Source: Phallusia fumigata
Taxonomy: Eukaryota; Chordata; Ascidiacea; Phlebobranchia; Ascidiidae
Direction: 5' to 3'
Assembly: GCA_008931825.1 (NCBI GenBank)
Contig: QXVZ01013632.1
Location: forward strand, 1-40,869
DNA length: 40,869 nt
In this document: positions 1 through 11,600 of the stretch, piece by piece
Numbering within the stretch: position 1 is the stretch's first letter
How the letters are laid out: each line of letters begins with the position of its first letter
The notes under the pieces: generated by a model
Databases searched by the model: none
Seen by the model: the letters and a program-made list of their open reading frames with translations, nothing else
What the model was told of the DNA's origin: nothing
Position numbers and translations under genes: made by a program

Positions 1-888
1 ACGTCGTTTTTAGGGCAACCCAATATTAACCCCTGCTACGTTATACGCGTCTGCCTATACGAGCGTGTTTACGTGCACGCCTCAGCAGGCCCTATGGGTT
101 TCAAAACCCTCGAACAACCAATTGTTTGTTAGGATAAATGGTGTTTGGCCGTTTTCTGACACTAGTCATCTATAGCATAAGTTGACATGTATATTTTCTT
201 CCTAGAAATAGTGCAAGCAAAATACACGCTTTTAAATAATAACGTACGCGTTTAGGATGCGTTATGTTTTTGGTAAAATGACGAAATCCGGTTGTTGTTT
301 TGTATGTGACGTTTTTCAATAGATTCTCTGGTATTTTCCATTGTTTTGGCATAGTGTGGTCATAGCGGTTATTGCCATACGCCCTTAGGAGTGGGAAATA
401 ATACTTTGTACTGAAATGGAGACTTTTGCCTCATACAAGTGTCAACTTCAAACACATATACACATCCCAAGTTTTTCTCGTCCGCCTTTGAGAAGTGTTT
501 ATATCCATGGTAAAAAAGTTTTTCGTGGGTAATTAGGTTTACCGTATATTTAAAGATAAGTGGTATAAAAGTTACATACACACATACCTGCAGACAACTT
601 GTATATAGTGAATACATTGTAATGGATTTACAAGCTCTCTCTAGTTTTAAATTAAGCCGCTTAAGTCCGTGTCTTTTGTTCCCAGGCATAAATTTAATAT
701 GCAGTCTGTAATTTCAATAATCGTGGTATACCACAGTATTTCACCTCACATAACGCCTACCGTAACGCCCGGCGTAATGTGATAAGTATCCACAGCTGAT
801 TACACAAGAACAGCTTCAATCAGCTTCAACAACCGTGACCCATATTGCAAGCATTATCACTCCGCTGATCTAGATTCCATTCGATTAG
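1..888 (+). other. Presumed intron of the SLC25A44-like gene
   Basis: I see no convincing exon here on either strand. The stretch ends in a plausible acceptor (gattag, 883-888) directly before the carrier exon, so it is most simply the last intron of that gene. I looked for the mitochondrial carrier signature (P-x-D/E-x-x-K/R) of an upstream repeat and did not find it. The upstream exons must lie to the left of the window. Confidence 0.5.
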
Positions 889-1182
889 GTGGCGAACAGC
901 AGTGGAACGTCAGCCAGCAGTTGGAGAATTTTTCGAACTCTGCTCGATAAAGAGGGTTACCACGGCCTCACACGCGGTATGTCCGCTCGTATTGCACAAT
1001 CTGCGGTCAGTTCCTGTGTCGTGGTGCTCGCTTACGAGTACATCAAGAAATCGAGTCTGAACGATGGCGCCATGGCGCAGAACGGCGACGAGACACGCCC
1101 CCGCCCCGCCCGCAAGATTCTCGACCACTCACGATACGGCGATATTGATGACGTACAAATTGTGCCGTCCACTGCCAAATAA
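889..1182 (+). CDS. Last coding exon of a mitochondrial carrier (SLC25A44-like), partial
   Basis: This open frame follows an acceptor AG at 887-888 and ends at TAA 1180-1182; it encodes 97 residues of a protein C-terminus. Residues 11-50 carry the end of the third carrier repeat: WRIFRTLLDKEG, then HGLTRGMSARI, then a hydrophobic last helix ending YEYIKKSSL. The pattern EG-x-x-GL-x-x-G-x-SARI followed by Y-E-x-x-K-K is what I know from SLC25A44, a branched-chain amino acid carrier of the mitochondrial inner membrane. After the last helix about 43 polar residues follow (rich in Arg, Pro and Asp), longer than the short tail I recall for vertebrate SLC25A44. I saw no canonical AATAAA in the next few hundred bases. 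Another SLC25 subfamily remains possible because only this one exon is visible. Confidence 0.72.
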   Translation: MANSSGTSASSWRIFRTLLDKEGYHGLTRGMSARIAQSAVSSCVVVLAYEYIKKSSLNDGAMAQNGDETRPRPARKILDHSRYGDIDDVQIVPSTAK

Positions 1183-4100
1183 CAGACCTTTTCTTCTTTG
1201 TTACTACGATTTTTGGATACCAGTTAGCAATGCATTGCCTTTCGTGATTGTTCGTAACGCGGGTAGGGATTTCGATTCAATTTTTTGCCGTGGATTCGTT
1301 ACAGTGGACGGTAAAGGACCTCTCCTTTTTCTAGTCAACTACCCAGAATATTTTGTTGTTTTTTTTAGAAATAAGTATTCAATACTCTGACCTGCTTGTG
1401 CCGTTTTGCGAAATTACTTTCACTTTTGATTCTCCTAATTTATTTATTTTGCATTTTTATTCGAATCACCGCGTTTTATTTTTTTAACAAAAATGTCCCC
1501 TGATCTATCAACAATGCATCGAGCATTGTTTTAACTCTTATGACATGGGAATGTGTGTGGAACTTCTATGCAGTTGAATGTGGGTGACGAGCGGTTGACC
1601 TCAAATGTGTATTTGCCGGCTATAGCTTACGTCTACCTATGTCTAGGTCACCGACTTAGGTTAGTGTGTGATTTGTTTACTTGTACCCAGCTGTGTCAAG
1701 ATACCACGTACGTTTTCGGATGCCATTCGCACATTTGTTTCGTCATATTTGACATGTGCAGCATGTTAAAGGCAGCGGTGTCTATGGTTCGACTTTCGGC
1801 AGGCATACCGCTGAGCTTGTGTAGCTCCTAGCGCCGAATCCCACCGCAGGCTTTATCTTTCTATAGCCTACGCCTTACTGCATGGAATGTAAGACCGGCT
1901 ATGATTCGGTATAATCGCTCTGAAAGTCTAGCGTACAGTGATGTATTCTTTCTCCATTTAAGTAATTTACCTCGCATATAATGGATGTAAATTAACTGCC
2001 TCGTACTAAAGTTTAGTACTAGCGTTGCCAAGTACTACGTTGGTTTCGTACACCACGATCTTAACCAAAACATAACTAGTTTCATAAATTTTCCGGGTTA
2101 AAAAACAGCTTTTTTTTAACACATTTGTTATTATTATGTGCGATTTTAACTACTTGTACTTACTTGCCGACGATCAAACTGTGTAAAAAATACGGTTGAG
2201 TTTCTTGTGCTCCTACAAACACCAAGCTCTTGCAAGTTTTTGTCTAACAATGGTTGCAAACACGTTGCTTGCCATATACGATCCCTCAATACATAAAACC
2301 AATAGTTTTAAAGTTCTTTGCATTTTCTCTCAAAATGTTTGCAACAATATTAAACTTTTCAATATTAAAGTGGCAAACTTTTTGTCCCATCAAGAATTTG
2401 TTGCAACCAATAAACATAGCAAAAACAAACTGTTATTTGTGCTGTATCACCCACTTTGTTGTGTGTTTGTATGCATGCGGTTGTGTGTCAGTGTGCTGTC
2501 CTCAAATTTGTTGTTTATAATACGTCCGTTGCAAGGGCGTTTTTTCCTACTCACTGTGACCATTAGGCAAATTTGTGTATTTAATTGATTTTGTGTGAAA
2601 GTGTCGTTGTTTTGCATTCGCCACAAAAGCACATTGGATGAAATATATAAACGTTACCGTCGACGTCTAGCAGTAATTGGAATAAACGTTATTTTTTTAC
2701 TAATTATAGCACTTGAAACGTTTAGCGCTACCATGCGGTGAATCGTATGGAAAAGTTTTAACCGCACGGAGCAGCAGAGTGTACAACACATGCGAACGTC
2801 GAAATGTAGTCGTTTGGGGGCCAAGCGAATGGACATGACCCATTAGCGGACAACATAAAAAACTGGGATTCTTGCTCGGGAATGTGCTGGAATCGAATAA
2901 AAAACAAACAAACAAAAAAGTTTGAGTGTAGTGAACCTAAGCCGCAGCAGAAATATCTTACGTTGGTGCAAAATGCATCATTGTTCTTTGTATGAACAGC
3001 AGTTTGAAAGGTGTACACATAAATGCTGCCTGCTGTCAACGTGCTTTTTAACCCGCGTTGAAAACTAAATACTCTACTGCTCTATACTACTAACTTGGGG
3101 CCTTAAGTAAACGATGGAATTCAATATGCGTCTCTTTGCGTCATATAAATAAACGAGGGAGCACAATGATGTGTTCGAATGGTGAGCGATGTCTTTAATA
3201 TTGTTTCAAATAAGAGAAAGAATTTGAAGCAACGTTTTGCTCAACAGCCGCGACGTTTTGCTCAACGAATTTGAAGCGACGTTTTGTCCAACAGCACTTC
3301 CCCTGTTCCAATGTCAAAACGTCAATTGGTGGTTTATAAACACAGCCACACAACCTTTTATCAATTATTCACCGGTAATGGCCGTGGAGAACCGATTTGC
3401 TATTGACGTTCAGCGTCAATTTCATTATCATTTCACGACTTGTCTTCAATTCTGATTCCCAAGGGACCGTCTGCTTCCTTTAAAAACTGATATTTTTGCC
3501 AAACTGCAGCATCTTTGATGTGGACATATAAGGTCAGCATTGGGATTGTCAGACATAAGTTTCTGTAGCTGGTTTTTGAAACAAGACTCGCGAGTTGAAC
3601 TGTTGAATTAGTTATTGGAATGCATACAAAAGATGGAAAACTTTCTTTAATTACCATTGTTAAATGCATCATGCTCGTCCGCAAACCCACTTGATGTAAC
3701 GAGCTGGCCTAAGGCCCCTATATGGCCTGCCTTTATTTGTTTTACAATTAAGATGTTATACAAGCAAGGTTTGTATTGCTGAGATTACAGCCACTATTGT
3801 TAAAAGCACAGTTGAGTTGTCGTGTGAATCAAGTTTAGGTGGGATTGGACGAAAGCAAAGTCTGGATCTACCACCTACTGTGAATTTTATAACTTCAATA
3901 CCGCAAGCAACTTACTGACGGGCTTCTGCACTAAGTTCTGCATCAAATATCTGTTGGACAAAAATTGGCACCATGGTAAAACCCTATTTATTGTTTCGAA
4001 CTTTTCCAATTCGGCCCCACACAGACATATTAAAAAGGATTCCCGTGGATTAAACTTGTCCAAGTTTCACGTGACTTCTTGTTGTGAGATATTGCTTGAA

Positions 4101-4456
4101 CCCTCTAATTACTGTTTAACATCCTTGGCCTCACATATGCGCATTATAGCGGATTTCCGACCCCACAAGTTGAATTCACTAGCCGAGGTTCCCATGTACT
4201 CTCAAACCCTACGAGCTTCAGCAATACACGTCAAACGGCTTTACTTAAACACCCATGTCAAGCCACCTTAAATTTATGACAGCTTTTGAAGGATGGCATC
4301 TATCAACTTCAAGCTTTGAAATAGCTGTACCTTACATATGAAAACAACCACAATGATATCGTCTTTTGACGAATAGCCTCCAATCCTGGGGTTTCTGAGA
4401 TCTACGCCGGTTTGGTTCATACAAGTCGTGCCTTGGAAAAAACTGCGCCTAAAGGT
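1183..4456. other. Intergenic region and 3' UTR of the carrier gene
   Basis: No exon with matching splice sites and no recognisable protein motif was found on either strand. Open frames here are short, rich in Cys/Phe/Leu typical of AT-rich noncoding DNA, and overlap one another. The 3' UTR of the carrier gene presumably occupies the first few hundred bases. The only structured element I noticed is the short tandem repeat at 3221-3294. Confidence 0.5.
3221..3294. repeat. Short tandem repeat, acgttttg-based
   Basis: The core gacgttttgctcaac, or a close variant, occurs three times in about 75 bases. The longer word aatttgaagc(a/g)acgttttg occurs twice, at 3221 and 3268. It is a degenerate microsatellite-like duplication with no visible coding role. 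Confidence 0.6.
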
Positions 4457-4464
4457 TATAAAAG
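4457..4464 (+). promoter_or_regulatory. Candidate TATA box for the receptor gene
   Basis: A perfect TATAAAAG lies about 1.08 kb upstream of the receptor start codon and is followed by a locally more GC-rich stretch (4470-4550) that could be a 5' noncoding exon. The receptor ATG sits only 19 bases after a splice acceptor, so an upstream noncoding exon or a trans-spliced leader is needed. This box is the best promoter candidate I found. A single 8-base match is weak evidence. Confidence 0.3.
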
Positions 4465-5519
4465 GTCGCACACGCTTGTGCCCGAGGAAGAAACGCTTTA
4501 GCTTCCAAGAGCGCGCTGCGACCGAGCGAGCAGTCACCTTGAAACCTATTTGTTTTGATGCAGCTTGTGTCACAAACAGCTGGACAATGGTTTTTGATAA
4601 AAATGGTAAAGGCAGGTGGTTGACAAGTTAACCAGCTTAGATAACTTGTGTTTTTTGATAGACCTTAATGCCGTTGGTATGTTTTATGCATTATGTGTGA
4701 AGTAGCGCAGGTTAAGCAAGTTAAAGAAAGCCCTGGTTTGAGACAGACATGCTGCACAGAAACTGGCGTGGCGGTTATTTCATCGTTATCTTTGATATGA
4801 GCACATGTTAAGGATGGAATGCGTTTTAAATGTGCATTCATTTCACGAGTCAACAGTTTTAATTATGTATCCGTTTTGGAGCGAGCTGTTGATTAGCAAA
4901 TTTTACGACATAAAAAGGAGAATGTCACCAGAGGTGTCGATGTGTAAGGTTTGGTGTGTTGCGATGTCTACGTACTAGGTAACGCATTTTCTTGCTGTAC
5001 TTTTATTCCCCTATAAACGTGGAACAAAACGCCGGATGAGGCCAGATACATAAAGAGGAGGTAATGACTGTGTTGAAAAACCGAACAATGTTTCCATCTG
5101 TCTTCGAGCACAGCGGGGAGGTCTGTAGGTTTAGGAGTAACTGTTTGACATCAATAATACTTACTGTTGGCAACAACGAGACAGTGGTGAAAGGTACGCT
5201 AGGTTGAGTTTCCGGGCAGATTTGGGTTAGCTGTGTACGGCCTAGATTTTATTCTTCGTGGTGTTTATAAATGGGAGTAAAATCATTTCGGTCTTTATGT
5301 TGGTTGCATGCAACAAAAGGAAGGAACTTTGGATTGCAGACTTCAATGTACCGAGATCATTTAATGCTAAACGTTAGATCAACCGAAGATCGGATGTTAC
5401 CAACAATGTTTTAGAATCGCTAGTAAAAGCGTCATGACTAGCAACAAACCCTAAGTTTCGTAGTGAGCAACTGCCGAAAATTTTCAATTTATTTTGTTTT
5501 TAAAGCGTGTCGTGTACAG
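4465..5519 (+). other. Possible 5' noncoding exon and first intron of the receptor gene
   Basis: No coding exon is seen. The stretch ends in a pyrimidine-rich tract and the acceptor cag at 5517-5519, just before the first coding exon of the receptor. A 5' noncoding exon after the TATA-like box at 4457 is possible but I could not fix its ends. Confidence 0.3.
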
Positions 5520-5538
5520 GTGTAGCCACAATAGTAGG
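5520..5538 (+). promoter_or_regulatory. Receptor 5' UTR after an acceptor site (cis- or trans-splice)
   Basis: The sequence gtgtacag (5512-5519) after a T-rich tract is a good acceptor, and only 19 noncoding bases separate it from the start ATG at 5539. Such a short leader needs either an upstream noncoding exon or a spliced leader. Spliced-leader trans-splicing is common in ascidians, so both are open. Confidence 0.45.
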
Positions 5539-5694
5539 ATGAATTGTTCCCCTCCCAACGTTACTGGTAATACTGAACATGGATTATCCAATGAACGTAT
5601 CGTCAAAACTGTCGTTCTACCCACTATATTTATTTTAGTCTGTGTAGTGGGTCTTATTGGCAACGGACTGGTGTTGTACGTCATGCAGTTCAAG
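5539..5694 (+). CDS. Receptor exon 1: N-terminus and TM1
   Basis: Encodes residues 1-52. The start ATG at 5539 is the only Met that leaves a short extracellular N-terminus with two N-x-S/T-like sites before TM1 (about 24-50). The exon ends with caag before the donor gtaagc at phase 0. TM1 carries the GN-x-x-V pattern of class A GPCRs. No signal peptide is seen, which is usual for this class. Confidence 0.85.
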
Positions 5695-8600
5695 GTAAGC
5701 AATTCGCTCAATTTCTGTCTAATTAGCAAGAATGTTAGGTTAATTGGTTGCTTAGTTGAAGTTGAAGGAGATTTATCGGAGTCTGTGGAGCCTTGTAGAC
5801 TAAAACCTGCTTTTCTAGACTAAAATCTGCTTTTGAGTTTTGTCCAGTTAATGGATTCAACTTTACGTTTCAAACAAGTTTGGTGAAAGATAAACTTCCG
5901 TTTTTAAACAGAACCCGTTTTGATCGACTACCTGTTTACAAAAAAGCCTTATGACTTGTAATCATTAGTGGACAATGCTTTTATTTTAGCTCCTGCTCAG
6001 TGTCTTGTTTCAAGTGAATTATATTTCTTATTACGGGCAAATTAAAATGGAAATTCGGTAACGTGCAATGCACTGAAATATGATTTGCGTTTTAATGTCG
6101 CTCAATATTGCGAAAGTAAATAGGGTTATAATTTTGGCTGCATTAGGCCACCAATCTCGAAACAACGAAATGTAACTTTACAAATATAAATTTTAAAATT
6201 CAAAACGTAGCCTTCTTTTCCCTGATGAGTTATGCTGGCTCTATTTACTTAATGCACAACAAATGTCAAAACTGTCGTGGCGACGATCGAAATTGTACCG
6301 CGGCACACTCGCCGTGATTCGTGAACATTACGAGCTGCCACCCGCACCACACAAATGCAGTTTGTAACGACTTTTACGATCCCCTTGTGGATTCCAGCGC
6401 GTCCATCTTTCCTAGGTGTACTGCGGGCTGTGTGACCCGTTGAAAAGCTGACGTGTTTGACTGGCCAATTTCTAACGCACTTCTGCTGATTATGTAACGA
6501 ATTTTTGTTTTGCTTGTTTTAAAATGTCTACTGGGGCCTGATTGGTTGATATGCAATAAATTACGTAACTGGTTGGTTTACGTGTGACTAAAATAATTAA
6601 AACATATGCGGGTTTTCTTGTCTTGCAAGTTTGTTTCCTAAAAACCCTTGCAAACACTTACTGTTAAAAAAACAATCTTTTATTTCATATAAATGTATGT
6701 CTTCGGATTTTTGTATCTGTCTGTTTCAAGATTAGGCAAGTACACAATTTTTAAATAGTCTCAAAAAGATAATACAAGCCAGTACTTGTGCGTAAAAAAT
6801 TTTCCACATTACGACAAACTTGTCCTAGTAAAGACAACAACATTTGTTGAAACGTTAAAAATGTTTTACGCACACGCACTGGCTTGTAACTTCTTATTAA
6901 GCGAAATAACACTTTTCGAATTTCTTTCAAGCACAAGCTGTTAACAGAGCGGTAATTAAATTAACCCTTTTAGTTGCTCTGACGGTTAAAGTAAGAACAT
7001 GAGCTTAACTGGGATTAATGGAAAACTCCCATCAGCATTTGTTGCAGCATGCGACAAACGGGAGTTTCCTATTGATTTTCACACTGACTGGTTGCGATAC
7101 GCTTTCGCTAATTGGCAAAGTGACTTGTCGAATTGAAAACGGCGCCGCTTTATGCTTGATGGCGATTCCCAACGTTTATTGAAAAACGTTTGTAACGACT
7201 TTATGGTATCCTAAATCTTCGTTACTTGCTAAGGAATCAAGTTTTTAAGAAAACCAAAAAAATCAGTCAATGTAAAACTTAAATATTTTGCCTTAAACAC
7301 AGCATCGTTACTTCTTTATCAAAAAAAATCTATTATATCTTAGTTTTTGCCACATTAATTTGCTGCACATAAAAAGAATAAACGCACACATGAGGTTTCG
7401 ACAGGGCATTTTAGGTGACCTCAGTGATTGGGGAGTCGATTAAACTGTCTAAGCGGCGATAAAATTACTTTGTGACACACAAACAATTACTTTCTAGCCG
7501 TCTCATTTCGTTTCAATGATTAGGAAATCCAATACTAGCCTGCGTACAAAGGCTGCAACGAAGACAGTTACTGCAGTTTGCGATTTATTCTTTTTAGCGG
7601 TACTTGATCCGCCCTTTGGCTTTCTCGTTGCACTGCTCTCTCCATTCATTACCTCACCAAAATTTATGGTTGTCAAAGAGCCGAATCATCGAAGTCTTAC
7701 GCAAAGTACTTATGTCTAACGCAATCTTAAGCCATAAAGTCCAGTTTTATTTCAGCGAGGATTTTCAATACCTGTGTACTCAAATAAGCAACAAAAAACA
7801 GCTGTAGCACGCATTCATTCGCGTTTAGCAGCAATTACATTTGTCCGCGCCTTTGCATTGCACCACTCTTGAGTCTTTCTAGCAATACTAAAAAATACGT
7901 AAAAAAATTACGTTTCTGGCTATACTAAAGTTGACTTGTTTTACAGGTGGCCCGCCGAAGCATTACCGACATCTTCGTGACCAATCTTGCAGTTGCCGAC
8001 TTCATATTCTTGTCAATGTTGCCGTTTTGGACAACTGAACTCGCATTGAACAACAGGTAAACAAATTGATGCGCCAAACCCGTGGTTCTTCAACTGTACA
8101 TTTGGGCGTCGCGACGTGCGCCGTTTTAATTTTTCAAGGACGTCGCACAATAATTCCGTTTCGTAGCCAAACCGTTTTTGTAGCAATAAATACAAATTCG
8201 AAAACAAGCGTCTATCAAATTCACATCGCTGGAAGTCCAACCAACTTTTACAAAGGCGTCGCATCCAAACAGATTGAAAAACACTGCAATACCCCTTTTG
8301 GGATAAAACTTTGCGAACCCACATATGCAAAGTTTCGTTTGATAAAATACAGTTCTTGCATAAATTGCAAACCTAAGAATAGTGCATGTAAACAAGGGTT
8401 TTCGTCACCTGTTATGTGGTTCTTGTAGACCTGTGGCAGATTTAGGAACCAGCTAACTAAGCTATAGCATAGGGTCTGGCAATCTGTAGGTTGATGTAAT
8501 TTAAAGGTTTGAGGCCCAGGGCTTTATTTAGCTTTAGGTCTTAGGAAAACTATATTCAGCACTGTACAGTAGCAGACACACAACTCCAGTGCTGAGTATA

Positions 8601-11600
8601 TATTCGTCTCTGCATTTAAAGTTGCCAGTTTCCGAATAGGTTTTAACGAGCGTTAGGTTAAGTGCGTTTGCCGATGCGCAGGTAATGGCACCCGGGGATT
8701 CGACTTCTGTTTGTCAGCGACTTCTGTTAGGCAAACTCTGCACAACAGGTGGTAAAATATACACAGGGGCTTTTGGCTTTTCGACCGAGTTGTCAGACAT
8801 ATGCACATTAGCGTCAGATTGACGGAAATATGGAACACGTTAACTAAATGGGGGTGGCCCGACATCTGACGAAGTTTAATCAATGACGTTTACAAAAATC
8901 TATCAACCAGCGTTTTAGGATTGCCCATTATTGCTAAGTGTAGTTTAGCGTTTCAGCCGATAACGTATTTTAAAAGCCTTGGTGCCCTAAACTGGTAGTT
9001 ATACTACTCAAGGCATGTTACGGAATAATTTTTAGGCCGCTCTATCAGTGCAGTTCGTCGTCCATTATTGTTGTTATTTCAAATGTATATTCATTGTGCA
9101 TAAAGCACGATTAAATGCTTTTTTAAAACATTATCACTTTGTTTGTAGTATTTGATAGGCAAGAATATAGAAATAAAAAACTACATTTTGTCCCATGCAA
9201 AATGCCGATGGACCTCAACGATATCAACAATTGTGCAAAGCGCAACTTTTCATCAAAATTTTCAGAACGTGTAAATCTACAAACACCCATAATTACCAAG
9301 TAACGAAGTCCCGTCACATAGCATTACAGTTTCAACCACAAAACATCACTTTCCCCTCAATGCTTCTAAACCGGTTTAAACCAGTTCTAACCGGTTGCAG
9401 ATGGATCTTCGGTCATGCCCTGTGCAAGCTTACAAGCGCAAGTACACTCTTCCACATGTACGCCAGCGTTTTCTTTCTCACAGCCATGGCGGTTGATCGG
9501 TTGCTTGCTGTTGTGTTTGCTAACACCTGTCGAGGCCTAAGGTAAGCTGTGTGCGTTTTTGAAAGTGCTGAAACATGGGGGTTATTGCTTAAAGGTAAAT
9601 TTAAATATGAAATGAAGTTATTAGGCCTTAAACTTTTTAAAATTATTCGCACAACCGCCCCCTGCAGATTTTTCGATGAGTCGCTGTCCACTGAAAATTT
9701 AACTAGAATTTACGTTACAAAATGCAATATTTTCTGTGTACCACAGTCGTGTTATGTTATTTGTGGTATAACAAAGAAGCATCGGGCGGCGGTGGCGCTA
9801 AGGGCGAAATTAACGCAGGACATAACATTTGCATTCAGAATATTTCAGCATTCACGCCATATAGCATCAAAGACAGACTAAATCATCATGGGAACGCGGA
9901 CATCCATTTCGAGAACCGCTGTATTATACGAATGTACATATAGTTGTGCTCTAAATGATAAAAGTGCAGCAGGGTTAACGATTTTTTACCAACCTTAACT
10001 GGACAAGCACCACTCAAGGAACACTCAATAAACCGTGTTAGGATTTGCTCATGACATTTTCTATACCAAAGCGCTTTACGTGCCGAAAAGCAGGACAAAA
10101 ACAACTATACTATTTTTTCTCAACCTCCATTCGGCCAATATTAAAACCGAATAAACATGTTAGTTATCTAAATACCACCCAACATGCAATGGCGTTTAGT
10201 TGGTTTAAATTTAGTTGAATTTTCACTTATCCTTAAAGAGTCAGAACAAAAATATCCAGCAAAAAAGCGGAATAAAATTTGTGACTTTGAGCGTGAAAGC
10301 TTTGTGGTTTTTGAACGTCCCCATTATTTTCAACAGCAATGTGCTTCTCTCTGCTAAACATTGCATGCAGAATGGAGCTGCTTACAATAAAACTAGGGTG
10401 TAGCAAGTAACACGAGTCGCTATGACCAGGTTGAAAAGTAACATGAGCACGTGCTAAGGGCAACGCGGAAAGGGGGAACCACTAAACATTTCCCAGTCGA
10501 ACTTATCTTGCTCAACGAATCGCGCAATACAGAAAGTGCACTAAGTTTTTTGGGACCTCAATTGGATGAAAACGTTACATTCGCGAAATAGTAACAATAG
10601 CTTTTGGAAAGTTCCCCGCCAGGAGTCATAAAATACAGTTACTGAAGTTTGCATGTTTACGTTTCGATTACGGACCCCGCTTTTCAAAGGGTTCCAAATG
10701 TCCTAGTCCCATCATGAGTATTTATATTACTGGGTAAAAACTGCAAACCTCAGAAAGTCAAGAATTATATCTCTGTATAAACTGATGACAGAAAACATGC
10801 CAATACAAACAGTTGTTTCGTCTTTAAGGAAGACACTGAACTAATTTTACCTAATAACTATTTGCAAACGTCTTTAACCAGGTTGTAAATGAGTCATAAG
10901 TTTTGGTAGCAACACCCAGAATGTTTTACAACCAGAACGTCCGATTTTCAATTTCACGCTGTCCATGTAAAACCTTGGCCACAATATTCACGCACAATCG
11001 TATTTCAAATTCCCATGTATCTGTGATCTTTATACTTCCGAAAATCGTTTCCTAACGGCAGTCTGTGGTTCATAAAAGACCTTCTGCGGCCTTACAAATC
11101 CCTCCAAACGTCAATAACTGCCGGAAAATTGGGTTCGTAAACATGAAATATGGATGCGTCAACTCGCATGGACTTTCACACTTATCGGCGACTTCGCCAA
11201 AAGCTATAAAAGAGAAACAAATTGGTTGTCACCGTGGCGTGAACAATATGTCAGCTGTCAAAGCGTGTGATTGACACATTGGTTTGATATACAGTGTATC
11301 TAACCTAATTGTTTTCAAGCTTAAATATCGCTATAGTAATTGGAAAGTTTAGCGTTAGAAATCCTTTTGTTTTTTTTTAAACGACAACATAATTTAATCT
11401 TTGAGAAGTAGCTCTTAGCATTGTTAACAAATATTTTAAATCGACAAAGTTTCCTAATGACACTTCGGTCTTTAGATTGCGTTTGTTGCGCATGCGCACA
11501 GTCAAACTTTTCTAAAACTTAAAACAATCAAATTTACGTTTTTCGACACCCAACGTCAACAGGATTAATCGTTAATGTACTTATTTGTTTCCTGACGTCA

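Larger units (their letters stand above)
5695..7946 (+). other. Receptor intron 1
   Basis: The intron runs from donor gtaagc to acceptor ttacag. It holds an inverted-repeat element at 6750-6900 and a small hairpin at 7020-7070. I saw no coding exon or RNA gene in it. Confidence 0.6.

Noticed and set aside
369..689. 106-codon open frame on the - strand
   Set aside because: No known motif, no splice or start context, composition typical of AT-rich noncoding DNA, and it lies in the presumed intron of the carrier gene.
2196..2588. 130-codon open frame on the + strand
   Set aside because: The longest open frame of the intergenic region, but it overlaps others in different frames, is Cys/Phe/Leu-rich as chance frames are here, and has no recognisable domain.
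4428..4631. 67-codon frame with a basic start (PWKKLRLKVIKGRTRL)
   Set aside because: It overlaps the TATA-like box and a possible 5' noncoding exon. No family was recognised and no upstream in-frame context supports it.
7020..7070. miRNA precursor
   Set aside because: The stem is too short and interrupted for a typical precursor, and there is no conservation evidence.
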